From Candidatus Altimarinota bacterium (GTDB lineage: Bacteria > Patescibacteriota > Gracilibacteria > UBA4473): a stretch of 21,215 nucleotides of DNA. This document shows positions 1-7,876 of this stretch, piece after piece (position 1 is the stretch's first letter; each line of letters begins with the position of its first letter). The translations under genes were made by a program, and so were the position numbers. The stretch covers positions 1-21,215 of the forward strand of contig JAHDDZ010000010.1 in NCBI GenBank assembly GCA_020629095.1, in the 5' to 3' direction. The notes under the pieces are model-generated. The model ran no database searches and had not been told where the DNA came from. It was given only the letters and a program-made list of their open reading frames with translations.

Positions 1-1
1 T

Positions 2-544
2 ATGTATAATTACGGAAGCCTTATTTTTAGCAAACTTTCTGATGGTGAACCAACTCGATTTGACCGCATTGGTGAACCAACACGAGTCGCCACGATTATT
101 GATGATATAAAAGAAAAGATAATTCATGAGCGAAATTTTCAGCAAGACAGCGGGTTTAAAGACCTACTGCACCAAGTTGTCGGGCGCCACATGGACGGGG
201 GTGGAACGCACCAGACGGCAGCCCCACCGCTGATGAATCGGTTGAGCCACAGTGCGCCACCGGAGGTTGATTCATATCGAACAAAGTGGTGGCATTTTAT
301 TCCTTGGTTTTTGAGGGGGAGGCCAGAGCCTGAGCAAGAAGTAATAGAAGAGGGCGATGTAATTATTCAAGATGCCCAACATAATGGAGCTGTTGTGCAT
401 CATCATTACTATAGTGATCAGCCAAGGCATGGTGGACAAAAAGCCCCATCACAAGCAGAAATAAGTGATGTGGAGATAACCCAAAATAACCGGTCAAATG
501 CTCTTTTTGAGACGCACAAAATAGATGATGACGACTTTCTTTGA
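2..544 (+). CDS. Hypothetical protein, possibly 5'-truncated by the window edge
   Basis: I do not recognise this 180-residue product. It is hydrophilic, with no signal peptide or convincing membrane segment. Visible features are a short internal repeat (GEPTR at residues 15-19 and again at 24-28), a Trp-rich patch (WWHFIPWF, about 96-103), a His/Tyr-rich stretch near residue 135, and an acidic tail ending DDDDFL. The ATG lies at the window's second base, so the true start could be upstream and this could be the C-terminal part of a longer protein. It ends 35 bases before the LCP gene, and its TGA stop lies inside that gene's -35 box. Composition is biased but codons read as coding. Function unknown. 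Confidence 0.55.
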   Translation: MYNYGSLIFSKLSDGEPTRFDRIGEPTRVATIIDDIKEKIIHERNFQQDSGFKDLLHQVVGRHMDGGGTHQTAAPPLMNRLSHSAPPEVDSYRTKWWHFIPWFLRGRPEPEQEVIEEGDVIIQDAQHNGAVVHHHYYSDQPRHGGQKAPSQAEISDVEITQNNRSNALFETHKIDDDDFL

Positions 545-568
545 CCCGCCACAATAGCTCGCTATAAT
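541..568 (+). promoter_or_regulatory. Sigma70-type promoter of the LCP gene, near-leaderless
   Basis: TTGACC at 541-546, a 16-base spacer, and a perfect TATAAT at 563-568. The start codon is at 580, only 11 bases past the -10 box, so the predicted transcript has a leader of roughly 5 bases and no room for a Shine-Dalgarno site. The -35 box overlaps the stop codon of the preceding ORF. Confidence 0.7.
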
Positions 569-579
569 GGCATCCGACT

Positions 580-1926
580 ATGCAATTTGAAGTACAGAAA
601 ATCACACCAGCCCCAGAGGCTAAAAGAATAGAAAAACCCACAAATGAAGCGCCAGCAGAGCGTGGTGGAATTATTGGTTTTTTTGGCCTGTGGCGGTTTG
701 TGCTGATTCTGTCTTTACTCTTTATTGGGGCTGGTCTAGCGGCAGCAGCGCAAATACTAGACAGACCCGTGCAACAGATTATTACTCCAAACTTCCTAAG
801 CCCGCTTAACCAAGATGCCGAGGGGAATACGAATATTCTTTTGTTGGGAGTCGCTGGAGCAACAGAAGAGGGGGGATATCTGACAGATAGCATCATCCTC
901 ATGTCTATTGACTCTTCTGCGCCGACTGTCTCTATGGTTTCGATTCCACGAGACACATGGGTAAATAGCTATGATGGCGCCCGAAAAATCAACCGAGTAT
1001 ATGCCGATGCCCGCTCGATTTATGGAGCAGAGCGCGGTATGGAAATAGCTAAATCAGCAGTGGAAGACTTCACTGGGGTTGATGTGCACTATGGAGTCAT
1101 AATGGACTTTCGCCTCTTCACAGAGGCCATAGATGCCCTTGGCGGAGTTGAAATATTTGTACCAAAGACAATCGATGACCCATACTATCCGGCGGCTAAT
1201 TATGCCTATCAGCGGTTTTATGTACGAGAGGGATTGCAGACTATGAGTGGAAAAACAGCACTGAAGTATGCACGAAGCAGACAAACGTCATCAGATTATG
1301 CCCGTGCACAGCGACAGCAAGATTTGCTTTTGGCCATAAAAAACACAGCTGCAGACAAAAATGTGCTGACAGACACCGCTTTTTTAACCGACATGTGGGA
1401 GCTGTACCAGAAGCGGGTTGAGACAGATATGGGACTTACGCAGCTTATGCGCATGGCAAAAATTGGAAAGGCAATTACGTCACAAGAAATATATCATGCA
1501 GTGCTGTCAGATGACCCAAATGCAAAGGGAGGGATTTTGATTCCAGGGGATAAAAGTAGTTACGGTGGGCAGTTTGTGCTGCTGCCAGAAACAAAAAAAG
1601 AGGTTTATAATTTCTTTGATTTAGCGCTTTACAACACATCTGTTTTGCTTGACCCCGTAACCATCGAGGTGCTCAACGCCGGGGCAAAAGAGGGATCAGC
1701 TGGGGAGATCGCCCAGCAGTTGCGGCATTTGGGGTTTCAAGTAGTAAACGTCTCTAACTATAAAAAAGGAAAAGAGGACTTGGTTGGAAACTACATCCAG
1801 CGTACCAGCACCAGCACGTCAGATGCGGCATTTGATTATATCTCAAAGCTATATAAAGCTCGCACACTATCAGACGATGACTCTCTTGAAAATGAGGCCG
1901 ACATTCGCCTGTTGATTGGCCAATAG
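580..1926 (+). CDS. LytR-CpsA-Psr (LCP) family cell-wall glycopolymer transferase
   Basis: LCP proteins transfer lipid-linked glycopolymers onto peptidoglycan or other acceptors at the outer face of the membrane. Visible here: a cytoplasmic N-terminus, one membrane anchor at about residues 37-58, then the LCP domain from about 84 to 255. Conserved landmarks are NILLLGVAG, the TDS motif with D103, SIPRDTWV with R124/D125, KINRVYA, and YARSR...DYARAQRQQ (R232, R234, D239, R242), which bind the pyrophosphate and metal. A C-terminal LytR_C-like domain covers about 365-420 (TIEVLNAGAKEGSAGEIAQQL). At 448 residues it is a normal two-domain member. The start is fixed by the promoter 11 bases upstream. 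It stands alone, and the next promoter follows at once. Which glycopolymer it handles cannot be read from the sequence. Confidence 0.93.
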   Translation: MQFEVQKITPAPEAKRIEKPTNEAPAERGGIIGFFGLWRFVLILSLLFIGAGLAAAAQILDRPVQQIITPNFLSPLNQDAEGNTNILLLGVAGATEEGGYLTDSIILMSIDSSAPTVSMVSIPRDTWVNSYDGARKINRVYADARSIYGAERGMEIAKSAVEDFTGVDVHYGVIMDFRLFTEAIDALGGVEIFVPKTIDDPYYPAANYAYQRFYVREGLQTMSGKTALKYARSRQTSSDYARAQRQQDLLLAIKNTAADKNVLTDTAFLTDMWELYQKRVETDMGLTQLMRMAKIGKAITSQEIYHAVLSDDPNAKGGILIPGDKSSYGGQFVLLPETKKEVYNFFDLALYNTSVLLDPVTIEVLNAGAKEGSAGEIAQQLRHLGFQVVNVSNYKKGKEDLVGNYIQRTSTSTSDAAFDYISKLYKARTLSDDDSLENEADIRLLIGQ

Positions 1927-1930
1927 ACTT

Positions 1931-1959
1931 TTGCGGCTTGCGCCCGATTGGTTTATACT
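1931..1959 (+). promoter_or_regulatory. Promoter of the flavodoxin-OFOR-aroD operon, leaderless
   Basis: TTGCGG at 1931-1936, a 17-base spacer and TATACT at 1954-1959. The operon's first ATG is at 1968, 8 bases past the -10 box, where transcription would be expected to begin. This also decides the start: the out-of-frame ATG at 1964 is not used. Confidence 0.65.
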
Positions 1960-1967
1960 TTGCATGA

Positions 1968-2420
1968 ATGGTTCACTTTCTCTATGCGACAACTGGCGGC
2001 AACACAAAAATGGTTTGCGAATGGGCGGCCGATGCCTTAATAATTGCGGGCATTTCAGCTACTTTGCATCGAGTTGAAAGTGAAAATCCGGCTGCCTTTT
2101 TTGGTGATTTGCCTCAAGGTGACATCCTGGTTTTGGCATCTCCAACCTATGGTCATGGGCAGCTAGAGCCGCTGGCTGTAAGGTTTTATGGGAAGGCACG
2201 CAGAGTCGATTTGACTGGCAGAAGGTGCGCCGTCATTGGGCTAGGGCATGATAAATATGATGATGATTATAATGTGGAAAGTGCCGCTATATTAACTGAT
2301 TTTGTTGATTCGCATGGCGGTGAGATGATTTTAGAGCCGTTGAAGATAAACCGGAACCCGGTGCCACAACTGAAAGAAAAAGTGACAAAATGGGCGAATG
2401 AATTAACCACAAAAATATGA
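1968..2420 (+). CDS. Flavodoxin-like FMN protein
   Basis: A 150-residue single-domain flavodoxin fold. It opens with the FMN phosphate loop YATTGGNT (residues 6-13), followed by the SPTYGHGQLEP loop (about 58-68) and GLGHDKYDDDYN (about 92-103), which stack on the isoalloxazine ring in flavodoxins. Flavodoxins are soluble low-potential one-electron carriers that replace ferredoxin. It is first in an operon whose next two genes encode a 2-oxoacid:ferredoxin oxidoreductase with no ferredoxin subunit, so it is the likely electron acceptor (inference). Its TGA overlaps the next ATG (ATGA at 2417-2420). No Shine-Dalgarno sequence; translation appears leaderless. Confidence 0.88.
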   Translation: MVHFLYATTGGNTKMVCEWAADALIIAGISATLHRVESENPAAFFGDLPQGDILVLASPTYGHGQLEPLAVRFYGKARRVDLTGRRCAVIGLGHDKYDDDYNVESAAILTDFVDSHGGEMILEPLKINRNPVPQLKEKVTKWANELTTKI

Positions 2421-4138
2421 AACGCACGCGGATTATGATTGTCGGCGAAAGTGGTTCTGGGTTGCTTTCTGTGGGAGAAATTGTGGCAAAAGCGCTCAAA
2501 GCTTCAGGATATTTTTTAACGTCTGACCGAGAGTTCCCGAGCCTCATTAAAGGCGGGCAGAGTAAGTTCACGATTAATTATGACGATGAGCCGATTTATG
2601 CGCTGAGCGAGCAAGCTGACGTGCTGGTGGCGATGGATAAAAAGAGCCTAAAAAAGTATCAGTACCATCTGGTTGATGGGGGCGTTTTGGTGCACGGATA
2701 TGAACGGATTGCGGGAATTCAAAAAGAGCTAGACGCAGCCACAGAGCGGGGTTGCATGGTTGTGCACCAGATGGCACGCGAGACGGCATATGAGTTTGGG
2801 GGTAATGAATTAATGTCGAACATGGTCATGGTGGGCATGCTCTGGAAGGTTCTTGGGCTGCCATATGAAGCGGTTGCCGAGGAGGTCAAAGAGCGATTTG
2901 CGAGCAAGCCAAAAATTCTTGCGATTGACTTACTGGTGCTGCAGGCGGCATTTGATCGGGCAGTTTCGATCTTCAAACCACCAAAACCAAGTGGTGCTGA
3001 TACTGGCATTTACCTCGACGGGGCCCAGGCAATTGCACTTGGGGCTGTGCACGCCGGCGTTCGGCTCTATGTCGGATATCCAATGAGCCCCAGTACGGGA
3101 ATTTTAAAGCACATAGCAAATATGGCAGATGAGTACGGCATTGCCTTTAAGCAAGCCGAAGATGAGATCACCGCAGCACAGATGAGCCTCGGGGCGATGT
3201 ATGCAGGAACCCGGTCGATTACCGCCACAAGCGGTGGGGGGTTTGACTTGATGACTGAAACCGTGAGCCTGAGCGGAATAACCGAAACGCCGTTTGTGTG
3301 CGTCATTGCGCAGCGGCCTGGACCCGGAACTGGCCTGCCAACGTGGACAGCGCAGGGAGACCTGCAGCTGGCGCTTCGCGCAGGGCACGGCGAGTTTGCC
3401 CGGATTGTGCTGGGGGCATCTGGCGCAGCGGATAGTTTTACGTCTATTCAGCATGCGCTTAATTGGGCAGAGCAATTTCAGGTGCCGGTGCTGCTGCTGA
3501 CGGACAAATGCGTGCAGGAACAAAAAACGACCGTGCCGCCTTTTGCGCAAAGGGAAATAGAAATTAAACGAGGGCTGGTGACAGGCGCGGAACTAGAAAA
3601 ATTGCAGCCGAGTGACCGATTTCAGATAACCGAAAGTGGTATCAGCCGGCGCTGGGTGCCGACTGAAAGTGCTGCATATTACTATGCCAATGGCGATGAG
3701 CATGACGAAAAAGGCAACCTGACCGAAGATGCTGACCCATGCCAGGGGATGATCGCAAAGCGCGTGCGCAAGCTGAAAACCATCGCAGAAGCGCTGCCAG
3801 AACCACAGGTGCTTGGGCAGCCATCTGGCGCGGATATCAGTTTTGTCGGGTGGGGGCACACAAAGGGTATTCTGCAGGATATTATCCGCGAACAGGCCGC
3901 TGCTGGAGTGGTGGTAAATTACTTGCACTATGATGTTTTGTGGCCATTGAAAACTGAAAAATTAACCGAGTTTTTGGCAAAAAATGACAATGTGCACTTG
4001 GCTGAAACCAATGCAACAGGGCAACTGGGGCAGCTGCTAGCAGAGGCACAAAAGCCCGTTAAAAACCAGTTTTTGAAATGGAATGGGCGGCCATTTTTTG
4101 TGGAGGATTTTGAGAAATATATAGCGCAAAACACATGA
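2417..4138 (+). CDS. 2-oxoacid:ferredoxin oxidoreductase, gamma-alpha fusion subunit
   Basis: This subunit type decarboxylates a 2-oxoacid to the acyl-CoA together with the TPP-binding beta subunit, passing electrons to ferredoxin or flavodoxin. Residues 1 to about 185 are the gamma domain (IMIVGESGSGLLSVGEIVAKAL near the start, EFPSLIKGGQSKF). The alpha domain follows from about 198: GAQAIALGAVHAG, VGYPMSPSTG (the usual YPITPS loop, with Ser in place of the active-site Thr), QAEDEITAAQMSLGAMYAG, TSGGGFDLMTE, QRPGPGTGLPTWTAQGDL, and a C-terminal domain with GWGHTKG and LAETNATGQLGQLL. Length, 573 residues, is normal for the KorA-type fusion found in anaerobic bacteria and archaea. It overlaps the genes on both sides by ATGA. 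Substrate (pyruvate, 2-oxoglutarate or branched-chain) cannot be assigned from sequence alone. Confidence 0.92.
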   Translation: MKRTRIMIVGESGSGLLSVGEIVAKALKASGYFLTSDREFPSLIKGGQSKFTINYDDEPIYALSEQADVLVAMDKKSLKKYQYHLVDGGVLVHGYERIAGIQKELDAATERGCMVVHQMARETAYEFGGNELMSNMVMVGMLWKVLGLPYEAVAEEVKERFASKPKILAIDLLVLQAAFDRAVSIFKPPKPSGADTGIYLDGAQAIALGAVHAGVRLYVGYPMSPSTGILKHIANMADEYGIAFKQAEDEITAAQMSLGAMYAGTRSITATSGGGFDLMTETVSLSGITETPFVCVIAQRPGPGTGLPTWTAQGDLQLALRAGHGEFARIVLGASGAADSFTSIQHALNWAEQFQVPVLLLTDKCVQEQKTTVPPFAQREIEIKRGLVTGAELEKLQPSDRFQITESGISRRWVPTESAAYYYANGDEHDEKGNLTEDADPCQGMIAKRVRKLKTIAEALPEPQVLGQPSGADISFVGWGHTKGILQDIIREQAAAGVVVNYLHYDVLWPLKTEKLTEFLAKNDNVHLAETNATGQLGQLLAEAQKPVKNQFLKWNGRPFFVEDFEKYIAQNT

Positions 4139-5040
4139 ACTGCAATCATTTAAAACCGCTTTCAGAAAAGGCTGAGGAGTATTCATCCCTCGAGACTGAC
4201 CAGCTGATGACTTGGTGCGGTGGGTGCGGAAACTATGGTATCCAAAATGCAATTGCCCGTGCACTGACGCTGGAGGAAATTACGGTGCGGGATTATATTC
4301 ATTGCTTTGACGTGGGGTGCAGTGGTAACGGCTCTGACAAGATAAATGCCAATACGATCCATGGGCTGCACGGGCGTGTTTTGCCACTGGCGGCTGGGGT
4401 TGCGCTGACTCGCCCTGACAAAAAAATAATCGCTGAGGCGGGGGACGGAGCGACTTTTAGTGAGGGAGTTGGGCACTTGGTGCACGCTGTGCGGAGTGAT
4501 TATCCGGTGGTTTTTTTGCATCACAATAATCAAAATTATGCGCTGACAACTGGCCAGGCCAGCAGCCTGACGCCGCTTGGGCGGGTGCAGTCTGCGGCCC
4601 CAGATGGTGCATTTACGCCCCCACTCAACCATCTCGATATGATTTTGAGTCTGAACCCTAGCTTTGTTGCGCGGGGGTTTTCGGGTGACGTGAACCAGCT
4701 GACAGAGCTCATCCGTCAAGCGTTAAACCATAACGGATTTGCCTTTATTGACGTGCTGCAGGCGTGCCCAACTTATAATCGCACTTGCGGAAATGCGTGG
4801 TATTTGGAGCGGATTAAACGAGTTGAGGACTACGCGCCAGAGCATGACAAAGCTAGTCTAGAGGCAGCACGAAAGCTGATCGCAGTTGACCCAGACGAGG
4901 CACTGGTGACTGGGGTTCTTTATCAAAATCCGCGTGCAAATTATTATGAGCAAATGCCAATGCGCCAAGGCGTGACCACTCCATTGACCGAAGAGGTGCG
5001 GCATTATGACATCAGTGGGCACATAAATGCACTGCGATGA
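4135..5040 (+). CDS. 2-oxoacid:ferredoxin oxidoreductase, beta (TPP-binding) subunit
   Basis: A 301-residue beta subunit partnering the upstream gamma-alpha chain. The TWCGGCGNYGI motif near residue 26 supplies cysteines typical of the [4Fe-4S] site, with a further cysteine at DVGCSGNGSDKIN. The TPP/Mg site is EAGDGATFSEGVGHLVHAVRS followed by HHNNQNYALTTGQ. In better-known members the last part reads DNxxYGLTGGQ, so this is a somewhat divergent lineage. No ferredoxin-type delta subunit follows, which again points to the operon's flavodoxin as electron carrier. It starts in the ATGA overlap at 4135-4138 and ends in another at 5037-5040, so translation of the three downstream genes is probably coupled. 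Confidence 0.91.
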   Translation: MNCNHLKPLSEKAEEYSSLETDQLMTWCGGCGNYGIQNAIARALTLEEITVRDYIHCFDVGCSGNGSDKINANTIHGLHGRVLPLAAGVALTRPDKKIIAEAGDGATFSEGVGHLVHAVRSDYPVVFLHHNNQNYALTTGQASSLTPLGRVQSAAPDGAFTPPLNHLDMILSLNPSFVARGFSGDVNQLTELIRQALNHNGFAFIDVLQACPTYNRTCGNAWYLERIKRVEDYAPEHDKASLEAARKLIAVDPDEALVTGVLYQNPRANYYEQMPMRQGVTTPLTEEVRHYDISGHINALR

Positions 5041-5660
5041 AGACGATTGTGCCGCTGCCAGTCAGTGATGCTGGGCAGCTGCGGGTGATGATTTCAGACC
5101 TGCCAGACACGGTAGACTTGGTTGAGTTGTGGCTTGACCAGTTGCACACACAGCCGAACTGGAAAGAGCTAGTAGCAGATTTGGCCCAGCAAAAGCCGCT
5201 TTTAGGGGTGTGCAAATCAGTCGACGCAGGGGGGAGCTTTGATAAAAGCGGGTACGAAAAACAACAGATCTATGGGCAGTTTTTAGCAGCTGGAGGAACC
5301 CTAATTGATATTGATTATATGCACGATTTGTCGCTTTGTAAGGCATTTTTGCCTGAGCAAATAATCCTGTCCTATCATAATTTTCATGCCGTTCCAAGTG
5401 ACCTAAATGCTATTTGGAAGGCAATGAAAGAGACCCCAGCAGCCATGCGCAAGCTGGCGGTGACAGCCAAAAATGAACTCGAATTGGAGCACTTTATGGC
5501 ATTTTTACGATCACAAAATGAGCCGATGATCGCTACCATAATGGGCAAAATGGGATCCGTTGGCCGTAGTCGAATAGCCTTGCAAGAACTGACGTGGGGG
5601 CAGTTTGTGGCCTATGACGAAGACCACAAAACCGCTATGGGACAGCCGGTGCTTTTCTGA
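5037..5660 (+). CDS. aroD: Type I 3-dehydroquinate dehydratase-like protein
   Basis: Type I dehydroquinases convert 3-dehydroquinate to 3-dehydroshikimate through a Schiff-base lysine in a TIM barrel. This 207-residue protein shows the expected order: E30 and D34 on the first strand, IDIDY near 90, SYHNF with the general base H114, the Schiff-base lysine K139 in KLAVTAK, the MGSVGRSRI phosphate-side motif near 172-180, and a terminal MGQP loop. It differs in one visible place: the first motif is normally E-x-R-x-D, but here it is ELWLD, with Trp replacing the substrate-binding Arg. It is last in the OFOR operon, joined by ATGA overlap, with no other shikimate gene in the window. The fold is well supported; the exact substrate less so. 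Confidence 0.8.
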   Translation: MKTIVPLPVSDAGQLRVMISDLPDTVDLVELWLDQLHTQPNWKELVADLAQQKPLLGVCKSVDAGGSFDKSGYEKQQIYGQFLAAGGTLIDIDYMHDLSLCKAFLPEQIILSYHNFHAVPSDLNAIWKAMKETPAAMRKLAVTAKNELELEHFMAFLRSQNEPMIATIMGKMGSVGRSRIALQELTWGQFVAYDEDHKTAMGQPVLF

Positions 5661-5683
5661 AGTGTATGTGAAATAGGAGTCTA

Positions 5684-5711
5684 TTTACAAGCTTATTTTT
5701 TGTTTTATAAT
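5684..5711 (+). promoter_or_regulatory. Promoter of the secreted beta-propeller protein gene
   Basis: TTTACA at 5684-5689, a 16-base spacer and a perfect TATAAT at 5706-5711. The start codon at 5741 lies 29 bases further on, so this is the one clear promoter here with a real leader (about 23 bases). That leader contains no purine-rich Shine-Dalgarno sequence. Confidence 0.6.
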
Positions 5712-5740
5712 GCGATGATTTAGTAACCCCCTAATATCAA

Positions 5741-7798
5741 ATGCATTGGAGAAAAAGAATCGGTTTCGGCTTGGCGAGCGCATTGCTCGGGATGGGAATA
5801 AGTGCATCTGCATCAGCACAAAGCATGCAAATGGATACAACTGTAGTGGACATTAATGGCGGAGTGGTGGAGTTGGGCGACACACTGCGGTACCGAACAG
5901 CGCTGAGTAATGCTTCTGGAATGGCCCGGACAAATGCAAAAATGGTGCATAAAATAGCGCCAGGAACGCAGTTTGTAAGTGGAACCCTTACAAAAAACGC
6001 AGTTGCCCAGCCGGATAGTTTGCTGACTGGTTCAGCTGACGGAAAGTTATTTGAGATGACTGAAAGCAGTCTGTCTGACAGTATGACGCAGGTCATTGAG
6101 TATGAGGTGCAGGTCACGGACAGCCCACTCTATTTTGTTGATAATTCGGCAAAACCGCCGATTGTGTATCAGCTGAGTACGGCGACAGGAGAGGCAGAGT
6201 ATATTGGGCGACTTGATGGGCACAAGGCCGTGTATGGCTTGGCGCTTACGGTTGATGGATATAGCCTGTATGGCGTAGACAGCAGCCAAGACGAGCTGGT
6301 GCGGTTTGATTTGCACACAAAAGAGACGACCACGGTCGGCAAAATTAATATGGGAAATGTGTCGGTTCCGTGTCTTGACTTTGATGCTAGTGGCACGCTG
6401 ATTGCAGGCGATGGGGTCTCCAGCTCACTCATTGAAATTGATATAAATACTGGTCAGGGCACCCACAAAACTGATCTGGATTTGCCAATAAAGGGCGGTG
6501 ACTGTGCCTTTGGGGCTGACGGAAATGTGTATTTTATGAGTAACACAAACAACGGAAAAGGTGCTCTGTGGGTGGTAAATGCCGCCACTGGTGAGTCAGC
6601 GGAGGTAGCAAATGTGAGTGACACCGAGTTCTTTACGGGCTTGGCACTCAGCGTTTCTGGGCAGCTGTTTGCCAGTGGAAATAATACAGATACGCTGTGG
6701 TCGATTGACCCAAACACCGGCGTCGGAACCGTAATTGGCACATTTGGTGTACCCCATGCAGGGGGTGATTTGGCCATGACAGCCAGCCAAAAACTGGCGG
6801 TGACCACCACGGTGAAGTACACCGATGATGAGGGCGAGGAGATTATAAATACGAACACAACGAACATAAACGGGAGTGCACCGCCGATTGGGACTGGTGC
6901 TGACATCGGTGATGACCCAGTCATAGAAGGAGAAATGTGCCCCATGGCAAGTGACGGCACGTGCGTGTTTGATGCAGATTTTGATACATTTGTGGCAGGA
7001 TACCTTGATGATGTGCTGTTGCATCATTTTACACAAGTGGAGGAAACAGCTGGGCAACAAGTAAACGTGCGAAACCTAACCGGAGAGGCCCTCGTAGACT
7101 ACTTAGAATCGGCTCAGGGGGTGATCATTACCAAGAGAAATGATGCCCGAACAGCTGCGGAAAATATGATCGCCCAGTGGAAAACAGACTACGCTGGCGT
7201 GATGCCTGGCTGCCCGCACATAAACCAGTTGCTGATGAACATCCGCGAATTGCTGGTGGACCACCAAGCATCTGCTGACGTAGTCATTATACAGATCGAT
7301 GGCGGAGCCGCCATTGCGTGTAGCTTGGTTGCGCAAGACAGCACCATCCGATATGGCGACAAAATTGCGCTTGGGTGGGCAGGTGCCGGTGGCGTTACAG
7401 CCGCGGTCGAGCCATATGTTGGAGCCGTATCTCTCGATAGTGTAACACGTGTCACACCGCTCGAGGATACGGTTTTCACCTATTCGCTCTATGACGAAAA
7501 CAGGAACGTAGTGGCGCAATGTCCATACACGGTCATCGTGCAGCCTGCCTGTGATATTGGGTCTTATGCCGAGAAGATACCGTTGGGTGGCAGCACGCGA
7601 TTGCTGTGGAATGCAAACGGTTCAGACGTAGCCGAAATTGATAATGGCATTGGGGGCGTTTCGCTGCAAAGCAGTATGGAGGTGTACCCGACTGAAACGA
7701 CGACTTATACTATGAGCATCTGGGAAAATGGAACGCAGCTGCGCACCTGCAGCCGCACGATAGAGGTCTATGACCCAGCCAGTTGCCCAGCCGAATAG
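5741..7798 (+). CDS. Secreted protein with DUF11-like, beta-propeller and Ig-like domains
   Basis: A 685-residue exported protein of unknown specific role, probably at the cell surface. It has a classical signal peptide (MHWRKR, a hydrophobic core, then ASASAQ near residues 22-27). Residues about 30-125 resemble the DUF11/conserved-repeat fold (VVELGDTLRYRTALSNASG...APGTQFVSGTL). Next comes a WD/Kelch-like propeller at about 125-350, with repeated blades such as YGLALTVDGYSLYGVDS, CLDFDASGTLIAGD, CAFGADGNVYFMSN, GLALSVSGQLFASGN. The C-terminal third carries two Ig-like modules of similar build (around 520-600 and 605-680), each with Cys residues and a TxxTxYTxSxxxN-type edge strand. No sortase or membrane anchor is visible. 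It is monocistronic and followed by a terminator. Confidence 0.75.
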   Translation: MHWRKRIGFGLASALLGMGISASASAQSMQMDTTVVDINGGVVELGDTLRYRTALSNASGMARTNAKMVHKIAPGTQFVSGTLTKNAVAQPDSLLTGSADGKLFEMTESSLSDSMTQVIEYEVQVTDSPLYFVDNSAKPPIVYQLSTATGEAEYIGRLDGHKAVYGLALTVDGYSLYGVDSSQDELVRFDLHTKETTTVGKINMGNVSVPCLDFDASGTLIAGDGVSSSLIEIDINTGQGTHKTDLDLPIKGGDCAFGADGNVYFMSNTNNGKGALWVVNAATGESAEVANVSDTEFFTGLALSVSGQLFASGNNTDTLWSIDPNTGVGTVIGTFGVPHAGGDLAMTASQKLAVTTTVKYTDDEGEEIINTNTTNINGSAPPIGTGADIGDDPVIEGEMCPMASDGTCVFDADFDTFVAGYLDDVLLHHFTQVEETAGQQVNVRNLTGEALVDYLESAQGVIITKRNDARTAAENMIAQWKTDYAGVMPGCPHINQLLMNIRELLVDHQASADVVIIQIDGGAAIACSLVAQDSTIRYGDKIALGWAGAGGVTAAVEPYVGAVSLDSVTRVTPLEDTVFTYSLYDENRNVVAQCPYTVIVQPACDIGSYAEKIPLGGSTRLLWNANGSDVAEIDNGIGGVSLQSSMEVYPTETTTYTMSIWENGTQLRTCSRTIEVYDPASCPAE

Positions 7799-7839
7799 GC
7801 TTAATTAGGTTGACTTTTGGGCTTCACTTCAGGCATACT

Positions 7840-7876
7840 GAGCTTCCTATGGTACAATCCGTAGGAAGCTCTTTTT
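7840..7876 (+). terminator. Rho-independent terminator after the secreted protein gene
   Basis: A perfect 10-bp stem, GAGCTTCCTA at 7840-7849 paired with TAGGAAGCTC at 7862-7871, with a 12-base loop and a run of five T at 7872-7876. It lies 41 bases after the stop codon of the secreted protein gene and touches the first base of tmRNA. Confidence 0.75.
7850..7858 (+). promoter_or_regulatory. Candidate extended -10 promoter of tmRNA inside the terminator loop
   Basis: TGG directly followed by TACAAT (7850-7858) is an extended -10 element with no good -35 box. Transcription would start near 7865, about 12 bases before the mature tmRNA 5' end, leaving a short leader for RNase P to remove. The element sits in the loop of the terminator hairpin, so transcripts starting here cannot form that hairpin. 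Confidence 0.5.

Noticed and set aside
5..10. TATAAT near the window start as a promoter
   Set aside because: No sequence upstream is available to look for a -35 box, and it lies inside the first ORF.
363..956. Long minus-strand ORF opposite the LCP gene and first ORF
   Set aside because: It has no recognisable motifs and overlaps two better-supported plus-strand frames; a shadow ORF.
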